In this document: piece after piece, positions 15,812-24,888 of the stretch | Layout: each line of letters begins with the position of its first letter | How positions within the stretch are numbered: the first letter of the stretch is position 1 | Source: Caedibacter sp. 38-128 | GTDB lineage: Bacteria; Pseudomonadota; Alphaproteobacteria; Caedimonadales; Caedimonadaceae | Length of the DNA: 32,980 bases | Direction: 5' to 3' | Assembly: GCA_001898705.1 (NCBI GenBank) | Contig: MKUU01000050.1 | Span: 1 to 32,980, forward strand | The notes under the pieces: generated by a model | Told to the model about the DNA's origin: nothing | Seen by the model: only the letters and a program-made list of their open reading frames with translations | The model's database searches: none | Made by a program: the position numbers and the translations under genes

Positions 15812-15842
15812 CTCCATTACCCATAATTTAAGTGTAATGGAG
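15812..15842 (-). promoter_or_regulatory. Hairpin covering the ribosome binding site of the hydrolase
   Basis: CTCCATTAC (15812-15820) and GTAATGGAG (15834-15842) are perfect complements with a 13-base loop. On the minus-strand mRNA the second arm contains GGAG, the best ribosome binding site for ATG 15802, and also ATG 15817. Folding would hide it. Read on the plus strand the hairpin is followed by GTTTTATTT and could instead act as a terminator. Confidence 0.5.
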
Positions 15843-15896
15843 GTTTTATTTAAAAAACGTAAAGAAAGAGAGATTTTTAATCTAGATGCAAATCAA

Positions 15897-16694
15897 TTAT
15901 ACATTTAGTAAAATTTCATCCTCTTCACCTGTTTTATGAACGACTTCTTTAAAGAGTCGTAAAAGGTCATCTTCTTTTAATTTTGAGCGCTCTGCACCTT
16001 TAACATCAAAAACTATCTCGCCTTCTGTCAACATAAGCGTACGATTCCCTACCTCAAGGGCTTGATGCATGCTATGAGTCACCATTAACACTGTTAGATT
16101 CTTCTCTAAAATTATATTACGCGTAAGCTGAATAATAAAAGCTGCAGTTCGAGGATCAAGCGCCGCTGTATGCTCATCAAGAACTAATATCTGCATTGGG
16201 GCAAGGACTGCCATAATCAACGAAATAGCTTGACGCTGCCCACCTGAAAGCAACCCTATAGGATCCTTAAGTCTCGCTTCAAGCCCTAAATTTAATCTTT
16301 CAAGAAAGGTTGTAAAAGCTTTACGATTTTTAGGCGATAGCGCAAATCCAAGACCAAGGTTTTTACCACGATAAAATGCTAAAGCCAGATTTTCTTCAAC
16401 AGTTAAACTTCCACACGTTCCTACCAAAGGGTCTTGAAATACGCGAGCAACCATACTTGCTCTTTTTGCCGCAGACCACCGTGTAACATCAGTTTCTTCA
16501 AAAAATATCCTTCCCTGTGAAATATTGATATCTCCAGTTAAAACATTAAGAAGAGTTGATTTCCCAGCCCCATTCCCCCCAATTACGGTGACAATTTCCC
16601 CTTCTTCAATGGTCAGAGAAACATTCTTTAAGACAACTTTTTCTAACGCTGTTCCTTGATTAAATAAAACGCGTACTTTCTCAAGCCTAATCAT
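15897..16694 (-). CDS. ABC transporter ATP-binding protein (TrpZ/COG1101 type)
   Basis: Energy-coupling subunit of the neighbouring importer. Walker A is GGNGAGKST (39-47, Lys45), the Q-loop lies in RVFQDP, the signature is LSGGQRQ (149-155), Walker B is ILVLDE (169-174) and the switch His is His207. The EHTAALDP after Walker B is typical of the COG1101 subgroup paired with the ABC_sub_bind proteins found here. Its ATG overlaps the permease TGA (ATGA, 4 bases), so translation is coupled. Last gene of the four-gene minus-strand operon. Confidence 0.93.
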   Translation of the reverse strand: MIRLEKVRVLFNQGTALEKVVLKNVSLTIEEGEIVTVIGGNGAGKSTLLNVLTGDINISQGRIFFEETDVTRWSAAKRASMVARVFQDPLVGTCGSLTVEENLALAFYRGKNLGLGFALSPKNRKAFTTFLERLNLGLEARLKDPIGLLSGGQRQAISLIMAVLAPMQILVLDEHTAALDPRTAAFIIQLTRNIILEKNLTVLMVTHSMHQALEVGNRTLMLTEGEIVFDVKGAERSKLKEDDLLRLFKEVVHKTGEEDEILLNV

Positions 16695-17596
16695 GCGTGA
16701 CCCCGTCCTATTAATTTATTTGCTGTTGCTTCTTTTAAACGTGGAAGTATCATCGCTATTATTACAATAGCTGCTGTCACCAAATTAAGATCAGTCGCCT
16801 GTAACCCAAGGCCATCCGCATTGAGAGCCAGAGCAATCGCAAAACGATGGAGGATCGTTCCAATAATACAAGCAAAAAGAGTTAACCAAATCCTTCTCGT
16901 AGGAAAAACGACTTCACCAATGATTACGGCCGCAAGTCCCATAATAATAGTTCCATTTCCAATAGTAACGTCAGCAAACCCTTGATGTTGAGCAAACAAT
17001 GCCCCCCCTAAAGCAATCAGCCCGTTGCTTAAAGAAATGCCCAAAAGAATCATTCCTTTTGTTTTTATGCCTTGAGCTTGAGCCATACGTGGATTGGTTC
17101 CAGTTGCTCGTAAAGCAAGTCCAGTTTTTGTCAGCAAAAAATACCACAATGAAACACCAGCAACTAAGGCAATCAAGCTTAATAGAAGAATTGTTCCTGC
17201 TATTTTTGCGGTAAAGAATGTTTCAAATGGACTAAAAATTGTTTTTATATCCATCATGATTGTGACATTAGGGCCCTTCATAATTCGTAAATTGATAGAG
17301 TAAAGAGCCAGCATTGTCAAAATACTCGCTAACAAGTTTAAGATTTTCCAGCGCACACTGAGCCATGCTGTAAATAAACCTGATACGCATCCGCCTAAGA
17401 CAGCACATAATGTAGATAACCATGGATCCTGACCCTGAGAAATTAAAGTTGCGGCAAGCGCTGCACCTAAAGGAAAAGAGCCATCAGCCGTTAAATCAGG
17501 AAAATCTAAGACACGAAAGGAAAGATAAACGCCTAAAGCAACCATCCCATAAATTAATCCAAGCTCGATTGCTCCCAAAAATTGTAATTCGTTCAT
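16691..17596 (-). CDS. ABC transporter permease (TrpY/COG4120 type)
   Basis: Membrane subunit of 301 residues with about eight or nine hydrophobic segments, of the branched-chain-type permease superfamily. It contains the conserved ADGSFPLGAA stretch (about 37-46) and ALRATGTNPRMAQAQGI (about 161-177), the cytoplasmic coupling loop that meets the ATPase. These features and the gene order (binding protein, permease, ATPase) fit the TrpXYZ-like uptake systems. Four bases separate it from the upstream binding protein. The substrate is unknown; tryptophan is one possibility known from Gram-positive relatives. Confidence 0.9.
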   Translation of the reverse strand: MNELQFLGAIELGLIYGMVALGVYLSFRVLDFPDLTADGSFPLGAALAATLISQGQDPWLSTLCAVLGGCVSGLFTAWLSVRWKILNLLASILTMLALYSINLRIMKGPNVTIMMDIKTIFSPFETFFTAKIAGTILLLSLIALVAGVSLWYFLLTKTGLALRATGTNPRMAQAQGIKTKGMILLGISLSNGLIALGGALFAQHQGFADVTIGNGTIIMGLAAVIIGEVVFPTRRIWLTLFACIIGTILHRFAIALALNADGLGLQATDLNLVTAAIVIIAMILPRLKEATANKLIGRGHA

Positions 17597-17600
17597 CCCT

Positions 17601-18653
17601 CTATCTTTCTTGATTTAAAGAGCCTTCAAGCCCAATTTTTTCAATGTTGAAGTCTGTATCTTCCGGAAGCTTCAGGTTTAAGCTACTTAGGGTTTTCATA
17701 TTCACTGTTATCTTAGAAACTCTTGCTGTTTCGATGGCAATATCTCCAACATTTTCTCCTTGCAAAATACGAGCAACCATTTTTCCCGCACTTTTTCCAA
17801 TATCAAAAAGGTGGGCTCCTGCGGTTGCTAAAGCACCTTGTAAAACAGAATCTGTCTCACTTGTGAAGATTGGTTTCTGAAAGTCAAACTGTAGCTTAAT
17901 TAGGCTATCCATCGCAGAAAGAACAGTATTATCTAGAGGGATGTAAAAAGCATCAACTTTTTTAATAAGGCTTAAAGCAGCCGCATGAACATCAGATGTT
18001 TTTATAGCTGTGGCAGATAAAACTTCGAAGCCTTCTTTTTTTGCAAGCGCTTCAAAAAGCTTAAATTGCTTAACAGAATTAATTTCCCCTGGATTATAAA
18101 TACCACCTATAATTTTAGCATGAGGGAGCATTTTCTTAATAAGCGTTACTTGTCTTTCAAGAGGAGGAAAATCACTCACTCCCGTAACAAAGTCTCCAGG
18201 CTTCTTGAGATCCTTGACGAGACCCGCATTTATTGGATCAGTCACAGCAGCAAAAACAATCGGAATATTACTCTTACGAGCAGCAGAGACCAAAGCCTGA
18301 GCGCTTGGTGTTGCAATGGCCACCATAATGTCTGGATTCATACTTACAAATTGTTGGGCAATTTGAATATTAGTTGCACTATTCCCTTGAGGATTTTTAT
18401 AAATCCAGCGTATCGTTTTACCATCAGTATAACCAAGTTCTTCAAGAGATTTTTTAATTCCTTCTCTCACAGCATTGGCAGAAGGATGATCGATTATTTG
18501 TATAACGGTAATAAGTGGTTTGTTCTCTTCTGAGTGCGTAACGGATACTAACAAATTAAAACAAGCTATAATTGTTAGGAACCTTGTATAAAATAAACCA
18601 AAAAAATCTCTGAAGCCCTTCAAAGTTGGAATGAGCTTGTATTTAATGGTCAT
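17601..18653 (-). CDS. ABC transporter substrate-binding protein, ABC_sub_bind family (first paralogue)
   Basis: A 350-residue periplasmic binding protein of the TrpX/YtrF-like ABC_sub_bind (PF04392-type) family. Diagnostic stretches are DHPSANAVREGIKKSL, NPQGN followed by IAQQFVSMNPDIMVAIATPSAQA, PIVFAAVTDP, YNPGEINSVKQF and FYIPLDNTVLSAM. The signal peptide is unusual: about 24 residues with several basic charges before the hydrophobic part (25-41). AAGGAG is seven bases before ATG 18653, so the start is well supported. It is the binding protein directly joined to the permease gene. It is strongly similar along its length to the next gene upstream. Confidence 0.93.
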   Translation of the reverse strand: MTIKYKLIPTLKGFRDFFGLFYTRFLTIIACFNLLVSVTHSEENKPLITVIQIIDHPSANAVREGIKKSLEELGYTDGKTIRWIYKNPQGNSATNIQIAQQFVSMNPDIMVAIATPSAQALVSAARKSNIPIVFAAVTDPINAGLVKDLKKPGDFVTGVSDFPPLERQVTLIKKMLPHAKIIGGIYNPGEINSVKQFKLFEALAKKEGFEVLSATAIKTSDVHAAALSLIKKVDAFYIPLDNTVLSAMDSLIKLQFDFQKPIFTSETDSVLQGALATAGAHLFDIGKSAGKMVARILQGENVGDIAIETARVSKITVNMKTLSSLNLKLPEDTDFNIEKIGLEGSLNQER

Positions 18654-18784
18654 GATAGGGCTCCTTTACTTTTATTTCTTTGCCTTTTACCATATCTCTT
18701 ATTATTGCTAACAAGACAATTTCAGTTAACTACATTTCAAATTTTAGCGTATAAAGCTGTCATACAACCATTTACAATCTCATA

Positions 18785-18790
18785 ATTATA
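18785..18790 (-). promoter_or_regulatory. Candidate -10 element in the gap between the two binding-protein genes
   Basis: On the minus strand a perfect TATAAT lies in the 179-base gap before the 18653 gene. The -35 region at 17-18 bases is poor. If used, the transporter could be expressed separately from the upstream binding protein, with a leader of about 125 bases. Confidence 0.3.
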
Positions 18791-18832
18791 CCTTAAATTT
18801 CAACTAATTTTTGAAAATTGGCGCATATTAAA

Positions 18833-19828
18833 TTATTTTTTTAGCTTATAAATTTTTGCCTTTTGAGCGATTTTGTCTGGGATATTTAACCCTAAATGCA
18901 TTGCTGTCGTGTGATTAACATAGATTTGAGGATTTTGCGGAAACGCCACAGGAATTTGTAAATTTTCTGTATTTTCTAAAAATTTAAGTACTATTTCTCC
19001 AACCTGTTTCCCGTGCTCATAATAACTCGTACCAATAGCAGCAAGGGCCCCTTTTTGAACAAGCACTTCATCACTTGTAAAACATGGAATCTTTTTTTCA
19101 TATTGCAAAGAAATCAAAGAAGGGATTGCAGAAACAACGGTATTATCTTGGGGAATATACAAAACATCTACTTTTCCAATTAAATTTTGGGCAACAAAAA
19201 GTACTTCTGAACTCCTTGTTGTGGGAGCTAGTAAAAGCTCAAAATGTAACTTTTGCGCTAGAGCCTGAAATTCACTAACTGTCTTTACCGAATTAATTTC
19301 TGCGGGATTGTATAAAACTCCAATTTTCTTAGCTGTTGGAAAAAGGTCACGAATCAATTCAATTTGAGCTTGTAAAGGAGGCAGATCACTCACACCAGAA
19401 ATAAAGCTCCCAGGTTTATTTAAATCTTTAACGAGCTTTGACTGCAAAGGATCAGTTACAGCCGCAAACACAAGAGGAATTTCTTTATTATAAGAAGCAG
19501 AGGCAAGAGATTGTGCGCTTGGTGTCGAAATGGCCACCATAACATCTGGCTTTATACCAGCAAACTGTTGTGCAATTTGATTATTAATACTCATATTTCC
19601 TTGAGCATTTTTATAAATGATTTTGTAATCTTTTCCTTCTTTTAAACCACTATGAAAAAGTACATCATAAATCCCCTGCCTTACCGCTTCAAGAGAAGGA
19701 TGTTCAACTAATTGGCTAATAGCAATAACTTTAAGGGCTTGAACGGATGGCTTAGCTCCATCTTTAAATAAAAAAATACCCCCCAAAATTAAAACACCTA
19801 AACTTAAAAATATTTTTAGTATTTTCAT
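18833..19828 (-). CDS. ABC transporter substrate-binding protein, ABC_sub_bind family (second paralogue)
   Basis: A 331-residue paralogue of the neighbouring binding protein, with the same landmarks: EHPSLEAVRQGI, NAQGN then IAQQFAGIKPDVMVAISTPSAQS, PLVFAAVTDP, YNPAEINSVKTV and LYIPQDNTVVSAI. I start it at ATG 19828, giving a short signal or membrane anchor (MKILKIFLSLGVLILGG). ATG 19843 adds five residues and lacks a binding site. No lipobox Cys follows the hydrophobic run, so it is either cleaved or stays anchored. It lacks a permease or ATPase of its own nearby and probably feeds the same transporter with a different or overlapping ligand. 179 bases separate the two genes. Confidence 0.9.
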   Translation of the reverse strand: MKILKIFLSLGVLILGGIFLFKDGAKPSVQALKVIAISQLVEHPSLEAVRQGIYDVLFHSGLKEGKDYKIIYKNAQGNMSINNQIAQQFAGIKPDVMVAISTPSAQSLASASYNKEIPLVFAAVTDPLQSKLVKDLNKPGSFISGVSDLPPLQAQIELIRDLFPTAKKIGVLYNPAEINSVKTVSEFQALAQKLHFELLLAPTTRSSEVLFVAQNLIGKVDVLYIPQDNTVVSAIPSLISLQYEKKIPCFTSDEVLVQKGALAAIGTSYYEHGKQVGEIVLKFLENTENLQIPVAFPQNPQIYVNHTTAMHLGLNIPDKIAQKAKIYKLKK

Positions 19829-19891
19829 GATGCAAATTCTCATTAAATTTTTGGGTCACACTACGAGAAAATCCTTCTTCACGCAAAGTTT

Positions 19892-21058
19892 TTATAATGA
19901 AGGTGGTTTATTTTCTGTCACACATATTTTTTGCTCTTCAAGAGAAATTGAAACTTTTCCATTCAAAAAATCGAGTGCCATCTTCCCAAAAATTTCATAT
20001 CTCCATCCTTTAAGAGCATGGATGGGGGCTTCTTCTTTTAACATAATCATTGCATCAAGATCTTTAGTTGTTGCAATAAGCTTTTCAGCAACATGGGATT
20101 CTTGACTTTTAATTTTTAAAATAACTCTTAATAAGTCAATTAAGATAGAAGAAGCCCCTAATTTTTCTATTTTAGCGTGAAGCGTTGGACATTCTTCAAT
20201 CGGAATCAAGTTCGCTGCGCTGAGAGTATTAATGATTTGGGCGCCCACAGATCCAGTTGCTAGTTTTGTTGAAATTCCTCTGATTTGACACAACTCTTCT
20301 AAAGAGATTGGATTATGCGCTGCAATTTCAATAAGTATTTCATCACGAAGCATCCGACCTCTTGGAATATTTATACGTTCGGCCTCTCGTTCACGCCAAG
20401 CACTAAGTGCTTGTAAACGTGCCAAAAATCTGGGCTCTCCACTTCTTGGGCGCAATCTCTGCCATGCTTTTTCTGGCTGAGTTTTAAAGGAATCAATATT
20501 TTGCAATTCCTCCATTTCCTCTCCTATCCATAAAAATCGATCATTCTTTTGAAGACGCTCTAAAAGTTTTTGATAGATTGTTCTTAAGAAAATAACGTCA
20601 TTCGCTGCATATTTTAATTGTTTATCTGTCAGAGGACGCCGCGCCCAATTTGAATAACGACTTGATTTATCTAAAGGAGTTTTAATAATCGACTTTACAA
20701 GCGTCTCATAGCCTACAGATTCTCCAAAACCACAAACCATTGCAGCAATTTGAGTATCAAAGATAGGTTTTGGAAGCTCTTTCATTAGGAGATAGAAGAT
20801 CTCTAAATCTTGATAAGCAGAATGAAATACCTTGGTAATATTTTCGTTTTTCATAATTTGGAAAAGTGGCAAAAGATCAATTTCATTACTCAAAGGATCA
20901 ATAAGAGCTGTTTCTTGTTCTCCAGCTATTTGTATTAAACAAACTTTGGGCCAATAAGTATCCTCTCGAATGAATTCGGTATCAACCGTAATAAAGTCTT
21001 CATTTTCTATTTTTTTACAAAAGGTTATTAAATTTTCAGTTATTGAAATTAATTCCAT
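19892..21058 (-). CDS. rnd: Ribonuclease D
   Basis: 3'-to-5' exoribonuclease in tRNA 3'-end maturation. The DEDD-type exonuclease residues are visible: Asp26 and Glu28 (VDTEF), Asp84 (HSAYQDLEIF), and Tyr150/Asp154 (YAANDV). HRDC-type helices follow (about 205-290, with LSAWREREAERINIPRGRML and the ICRIS-like QIRGIS segment). At 388 residues the length is normal. It is transcribed divergently from aspS across 92 bases, a common alphaproteobacterial pairing. The ATG at 21058 has the weak AAGGA upstream. Confidence 0.96.
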   Translation of the reverse strand: MELISITENLITFCKKIENEDFITVDTEFIREDTYWPKVCLIQIAGEQETALIDPLSNEIDLLPLFQIMKNENITKVFHSAYQDLEIFYLLMKELPKPIFDTQIAAMVCGFGESVGYETLVKSIIKTPLDKSSRYSNWARRPLTDKQLKYAANDVIFLRTIYQKLLERLQKNDRFLWIGEEMEELQNIDSFKTQPEKAWQRLRPRSGEPRFLARLQALSAWREREAERINIPRGRMLRDEILIEIAAHNPISLEELCQIRGISTKLATGSVGAQIINTLSAANLIPIEECPTLHAKIEKLGASSILIDLLRVILKIKSQESHVAEKLIATTKDLDAMIMLKEEAPIHALKGWRYEIFGKMALDFLNGKVSISLEEQKICVTENKPPSL

Positions 21059-21099
21059 ACAAATATCCTTTTCACTTTAAGAGAAGAATTCTAGCAAAA

Positions 21100-21115
21100 A
21101 GCAATATAAATTGCT
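21100..21115. promoter_or_regulatory. Palindrome between rnd and aspS
   Basis: AGCAAT (21100-21105), ATAA, ATTGCT (21110-21115) is a perfect 6-bp dyad, with A-run and T-run flanks that extend it. TATAAA within it could be the aspS -10 element, placing initiation about 34 bases before ATG 21151. An operator or a promoter are both possible. Confidence 0.35.
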
Positions 21116-21150
21116 ATTTTACCTCAACATAAAATTTAGAAAGAGAAACT

Positions 21151-22932
21151 ATGCATCTTTATCGTACACATAAATGTAATGAATTGAAAATCGAACATGT
21201 AGGATTAAAAGTCCGCCTTTCAGGATGGATTCATCGAAAAAGAGATCATGGCGACCTTTTATTTGTTGACTTACGAGATCATTACGGGATTACCCAATGT
21301 GTTATTGAAGCTAAAAATCCCCATTTTAAAACTTTAGAATCTGCTCGACATGAAAGTGTTGTGACACTTACGGGGCAAGTGATTCAGAGAACCCCTGAAA
21401 CAACAAACACTAAAATGTCAACAGGTGCCATTGAATTGGCGATTGAAGAATGTATTCTTGACTCGAATGCAGATCTCCTTCCTCTCCAAATTAATAGTGA
21501 TCAAGAATTCCCCGAAGAAACAAGACTTCGTTATCGTTTTTTGGATCTGCGCAGAGAGAAAATGCATGCAAATATCGTTTTGCGCAGTCAAATTATTGCT
21601 TCAATTCGCCACCGTATGATTGAGCAAGGTTTTATGGAATTTCAAACACCTATCCTTACTGCAAGCTCTCCGGAAGGCGCCCGAGATTTCCTAGTCCCAT
21701 CACGTGTTCATCCGGGAAAATTTTATGCTTTACCGCAAGCGCCTCAAATGTTTAAGCAACTCCTCATGATTGCTGGCTTTGATCGATATTTCCAAATTGC
21801 GCCTTGCTTCCGTGATGAGGATGGGCGTGCAGATCGTTCGCCAGGCGAATTTTACCAATTAGATTTTGAGATGTCCTTTGTAACTCAAGAAGATGTCTTT
21901 GCGGCTCTTGAGCCTGTACTACATGGTCTCTTTACTGAATTCGGGAAAAATAAAATTATTACCCCGGCTCCCTTCCCACGTATTACTTATGAGGACGCTA
22001 TGCTTAAGTATGGTTCTGATAAGCCAGATCTTCGAAATCCTCTCATTATTTCCCAAGCAAATGAAGTTTTTGAAAACTCAGAGTTTAGCGTCTTTGCGAA
22101 CGCAATCGCTCAAGGATCCGTTATTAGAGCCATCCCAGCCCCCACTGCAGCTAAAGAATCACGTAAATTCTTTGATAACTTAAATGATTGGGCAAAAACA
22201 CAAGGTGCTCCAGGCCTCGGTTATATTATTTTTTCAGATGGCGTTGCGAAGGGACCTATTGCAAAATTTTTAGATGAAGCACGACTTGAACGTTTGAAAG
22301 AATTAACAAATGTTCAAGAAGGTGATGCTGTTTTCTTTGTTTGTGCGCAAAAAAAAGAAGCCGAGAAACTTGCAGGGCAAGCACGTCAGAAAATTGCTCA
22401 AGAAATTAACATGATCGAACAGAATTGCTTTAAATTCTGCTGGGTTGTTGATTTTCCCATGTTTGAGTATAATGAGGACCAAAGAAAAATAGATTTCTCT
22501 CATAATCCTTTTTCAATGCCTCAAGGAGGTCTTGAAGCTTTACTCACTCAAAATCCCTTAGACATCAAAGCTTATCAATATGATATCATTTGCAATGGTT
22601 ATGAGCTTTCTAGTGGAGCTATTCGTAACCACAAACCTGAAATTATGTATAAAGCTTTTGAAATTGCAGGCTACACACGTGAAAAAGTTGAAACGCAATT
22701 TAGTGGAATGTTGAATGCCTTAAAATATGGAGCACCACCTCATGGTGGCTCTGCACCTGGCATTGATCGAATTGTAATGCTTCTTGCTGAAGAACCAAAC
22801 TTACGTGAAATTGTTGCATTCCCAATGAATCAACAAGCCCAAGATTTATTAATGGGTGCTCCTTCGGAGGTAACACAAAAGCAACTTGAAGAACTACATA
22901 TTCGCGTTCAATTACCACCCGAACAAAAATAA
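21151..22932 (+). CDS. aspS: Aspartate-tRNA ligase, probably non-discriminating (Asp/Asn)
   Basis: Class II synthetase of the bacterial type, 593 residues: N-terminal OB anticodon-binding domain (about 1-110), catalytic domain with motif 2 ([21 protein letters not shown]), GAD insertion (about 290-420) and motif 3 (GIDRIVMLL near the C-terminus). In the anticodon-binding domain the residue after RKRD is His33. In E. coli this position is Leu30 (discriminating); His at this position marks enzymes that also charge tRNA-Asn, which then need GatCAB. This prediction is inference from one residue. The start has AAAGAGA upstream of ATG 21151. It converges on prmC with only 14 bases between the stops and no visible terminator. 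Confidence 0.97.
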   Translation: MHLYRTHKCNELKIEHVGLKVRLSGWIHRKRDHGDLLFVDLRDHYGITQCVIEAKNPHFKTLESARHESVVTLTGQVIQRTPETTNTKMSTGAIELAIEECILDSNADLLPLQINSDQEFPEETRLRYRFLDLRREKMHANIVLRSQIIASIRHRMIEQGFMEFQTPILTASSPEGARDFLVPSRVHPGKFYALPQAPQMFKQLLMIAGFDRYFQIAPCFRDEDGRADRSPGEFYQLDFEMSFVTQEDVFAALEPVLHGLFTEFGKNKIITPAPFPRITYEDAMLKYGSDKPDLRNPLIISQANEVFENSEFSVFANAIAQGSVIRAIPAPTAAKESRKFFDNLNDWAKTQGAPGLGYIIFSDGVAKGPIAKFLDEARLERLKELTNVQEGDAVFFVCAQKKEAEKLAGQARQKIAQEINMIEQNCFKFCWVVDFPMFEYNEDQRKIDFSHNPFSMPQGGLEALLTQNPLDIKAYQYDIICNGYELSSGAIRNHKPEIMYKAFEIAGYTREKVETQFSGMLNALKYGAPPHGGSAPGIDRIVMLLAEEPNLREIVAFPMNQQAQDLLMGAPSEVTQKQLEELHIRVQLPPEQK

Positions 22933-22946
22933 CATTAATATCCTGT

Positions 22947-23804
22947 TTATTTAGGTGCTTTTTGAAAGATTCCACAACGAATGATCCCAGATAAATCTGG
23001 GATCCATTCTTGGATGATAAGTCCCGACTCTTCAAAAATTTCCTCAATAGCTTTTTCTTGTCCTTGGCCGATTTCAAGAAATAAATGCCCTGAAAACTTT
23101 AACAAGCGAAAAGCGTGAGGCGCTAAAGAGCGATAAGCTTCCAAACCGTCTTCTCCCCCAAATAATGCCATTTCTGGATCATATTGGATGACTTCAGGTG
23201 AAAGCACTTGTCGCTCATTTTCAGCAATATATGGCGGATTTGAAATAATAATATCAAACTCTTCACCTAGCCCTTCTCCCCATGAAGTCTGCATAAGCCT
23301 AAGCCGATCTTGTAGATTAAATCTTTCTAAATTAAGGCGAGCAACCTCTAAAGCTGGTGCTGATTTATCAACTCCGACTCCAAGACTATAAGGATATTCA
23401 TGAAGCAAGCTGATAATTAGACAGCCTGTCCCCACCCCCAAATCAAGAATATTAAAAACTGTTTCCCCAGGAGGATACGTTTTAAGAACTGCCTCTATTA
23501 ATGTTTCGCTATCTGGTCGAGGGTCCAAAGTCTCAGCCTTTACAATAAAAGGCAAACTCCAAAATTCTTTTTCCCCTCTGATTTTTGAAAGAGGCTCATG
23601 TAAAGATCTTCTTAATACCCAATTTTCATATTTTTCAAGCTGTTTGGGTGTCAATTGTTTATGAGGAGAAACGAGGATCTCTTCCAGAGAAAAATTTAAA
23701 GCGTACTTAAGCAGCAACCGTGCTTCCTGATAGCTATTTATAATTCCTACTTGCTTTAGTTTTTTCTGAGCGTCTAAAAGTACATCGCAAATTGTTAACG
23801 ACAT
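22947..23804 (-). CDS. prmC: Release factor glutamine N5-methyltransferase
   Basis: Methylates the Gln of the GGQ motif in release factors. The protein is 285 residues: a helical N-terminal domain (1-95), a SAM-binding loop DLGVGTGC (121-128), acidic residue Asp146 in GVGVDKS, and the catalytic NPPY (189-192). It is joined to prfA, its substrate gene, by a one-base overlap of stop and start (TAATG), so the two are translationally coupled. Normal length and complete. Confidence 0.96.
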   Translation of the reverse strand: MSLTICDVLLDAQKKLKQVGIINSYQEARLLLKYALNFSLEEILVSPHKQLTPKQLEKYENWVLRRSLHEPLSKIRGEKEFWSLPFIVKAETLDPRPDSETLIEAVLKTYPPGETVFNILDLGVGTGCLIISLLHEYPYSLGVGVDKSAPALEVARLNLERFNLQDRLRLMQTSWGEGLGEEFDIIISNPPYIAENERQVLSPEVIQYDPEMALFGGEDGLEAYRSLAPHAFRLLKFSGHLFLEIGQGQEKAIEEIFEESGLIIQEWIPDLSGIIRCGIFQKAPK

Positions 23805-24883
23805 TACTCAGCAACATCAGCAAGGCGGCTTGCTTGATCTTCAGTAATAAGAGCATCAAGTAATTCATCCAAAGCTGTTGCTTCCATGACCTGCTCCAAC
23901 TTATATAATGTTAAGTTTATGCGATGATCAGTTACACGGCCTTGTGGATAATTATAAGTACGGATACGTTCAGAACGATCCCCAGATCCAACTTGATTTT
24001 TTCGAGATGCTGACCTTTCAGCCTCACGTTTTTGTCTTTCAAGGTCATAGAGCCTTGCCCTTAAAATTTTAAGCGCTTTTGCCTTATTTTTATGCTGTGA
24101 TTTTTCATCTTGCTGTTGCACGACAAGACCAGAAGGAATGTGTGTAATCCGAACGGCACTATCGGTTGTATTCACTGATTGACCACCTGGTCCACTTGAG
24201 CGATACACATCAATTCGTAGGTCTTTTTCTTCAATCACAATGTCAACATCTTCTACTTCAGGCAAAACAGCGACAGTGGCTGTACTAGTATGAATTCTAC
24301 CTTGTGACTCGGTTGCTGGCACACGTTGAACACGATGAACCCCTGACTCAAATTTAAGACGTGAGTAAGCCCCCTTCCCCATCACTGAAGCACTTACCTC
24401 TTTTATGCCGCCAATACCTGTATCAGTTAAGCTTATAATCTCAAAACGCCATCTTAAACCTTCAGCGTAGCGTTGATACATACGCAATAAATTACTTGCA
24501 AATAAAGCGGCTTCATCGCCTCCAGCACCTCCTCGGATTTCAAGGATAACGTTACGTTCGTCATCCACATCTTTGGGCAACAAAAGAACTTTTATTTGAT
24601 GCTCAAGGTTAGGAATTTGTTCCTTTCGAGCTCTTAAATCTTCTTCTGCAAGTACTTTAAATTCTGCATCAAGAGTAGAATCCTGAAGTAATTCTTCTAA
24701 ATTTTTGATCTCACTTTGCTCTTTACGTAATAATGTAATAGCTTCAGCCACATCTTTAAGGTCTGAATACTCTTTCGAAAGGCGAACAAACTCTTGTCCA
24801 CTTTCATGATTTCCCGTACCAAGCATATCTCCAAGCTCGTGATAACGTGCAAGGACCTGATTTAGCTTATTATCAAAACTCAC
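23804..24883 (-). CDS. prfA: Peptide chain release factor 1
   Basis: Recognises UAA and UAG stop codons. The 359-residue protein has the RF1 anticodon tripeptide P189-A-T191 and the GGQ motif at 233-235 ([19 protein letters not shown] region), which triggers peptide release. GTG 24883 is the start; its AAGGA lies over the hisS stop. It follows hisS by five bases and overlaps prmC by one, giving a hisS-prfA-prmC unit. Confidence 0.98.
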   Translation of the reverse strand: MSFDNKLNQVLARYHELGDMLGTGNHESGQEFVRLSKEYSDLKDVAEAITLLRKEQSEIKNLEELLQDSTLDAEFKVLAEEDLRARKEQIPNLEHQIKVLLLPKDVDDERNVILEIRGGAGGDEAALFASNLLRMYQRYAEGLRWRFEIISLTDTGIGGIKEVSASVMGKGAYSRLKFESGVHRVQRVPATESQGRIHTSTATVAVLPEVEDVDIVIEEKDLRIDVYRSSGPGGQSVNTTDSAVRITHIPSGLVVQQQDEKSQHKNKAKALKILRARLYDLERQKREAERSASRKNQVGSGDRSERIRTYNYPQGRVTDHRINLTLYKLEQVMEATALDELLDALITEDQASRLADVAE

Positions 24884-24888
24884 GCTTA

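Noticed and set aside
18066-18533. 155-residue open frame on the plus strand
   Set aside because: It lies entirely antisense to the first ABC_sub_bind gene, has no ribosome binding site and no family features.
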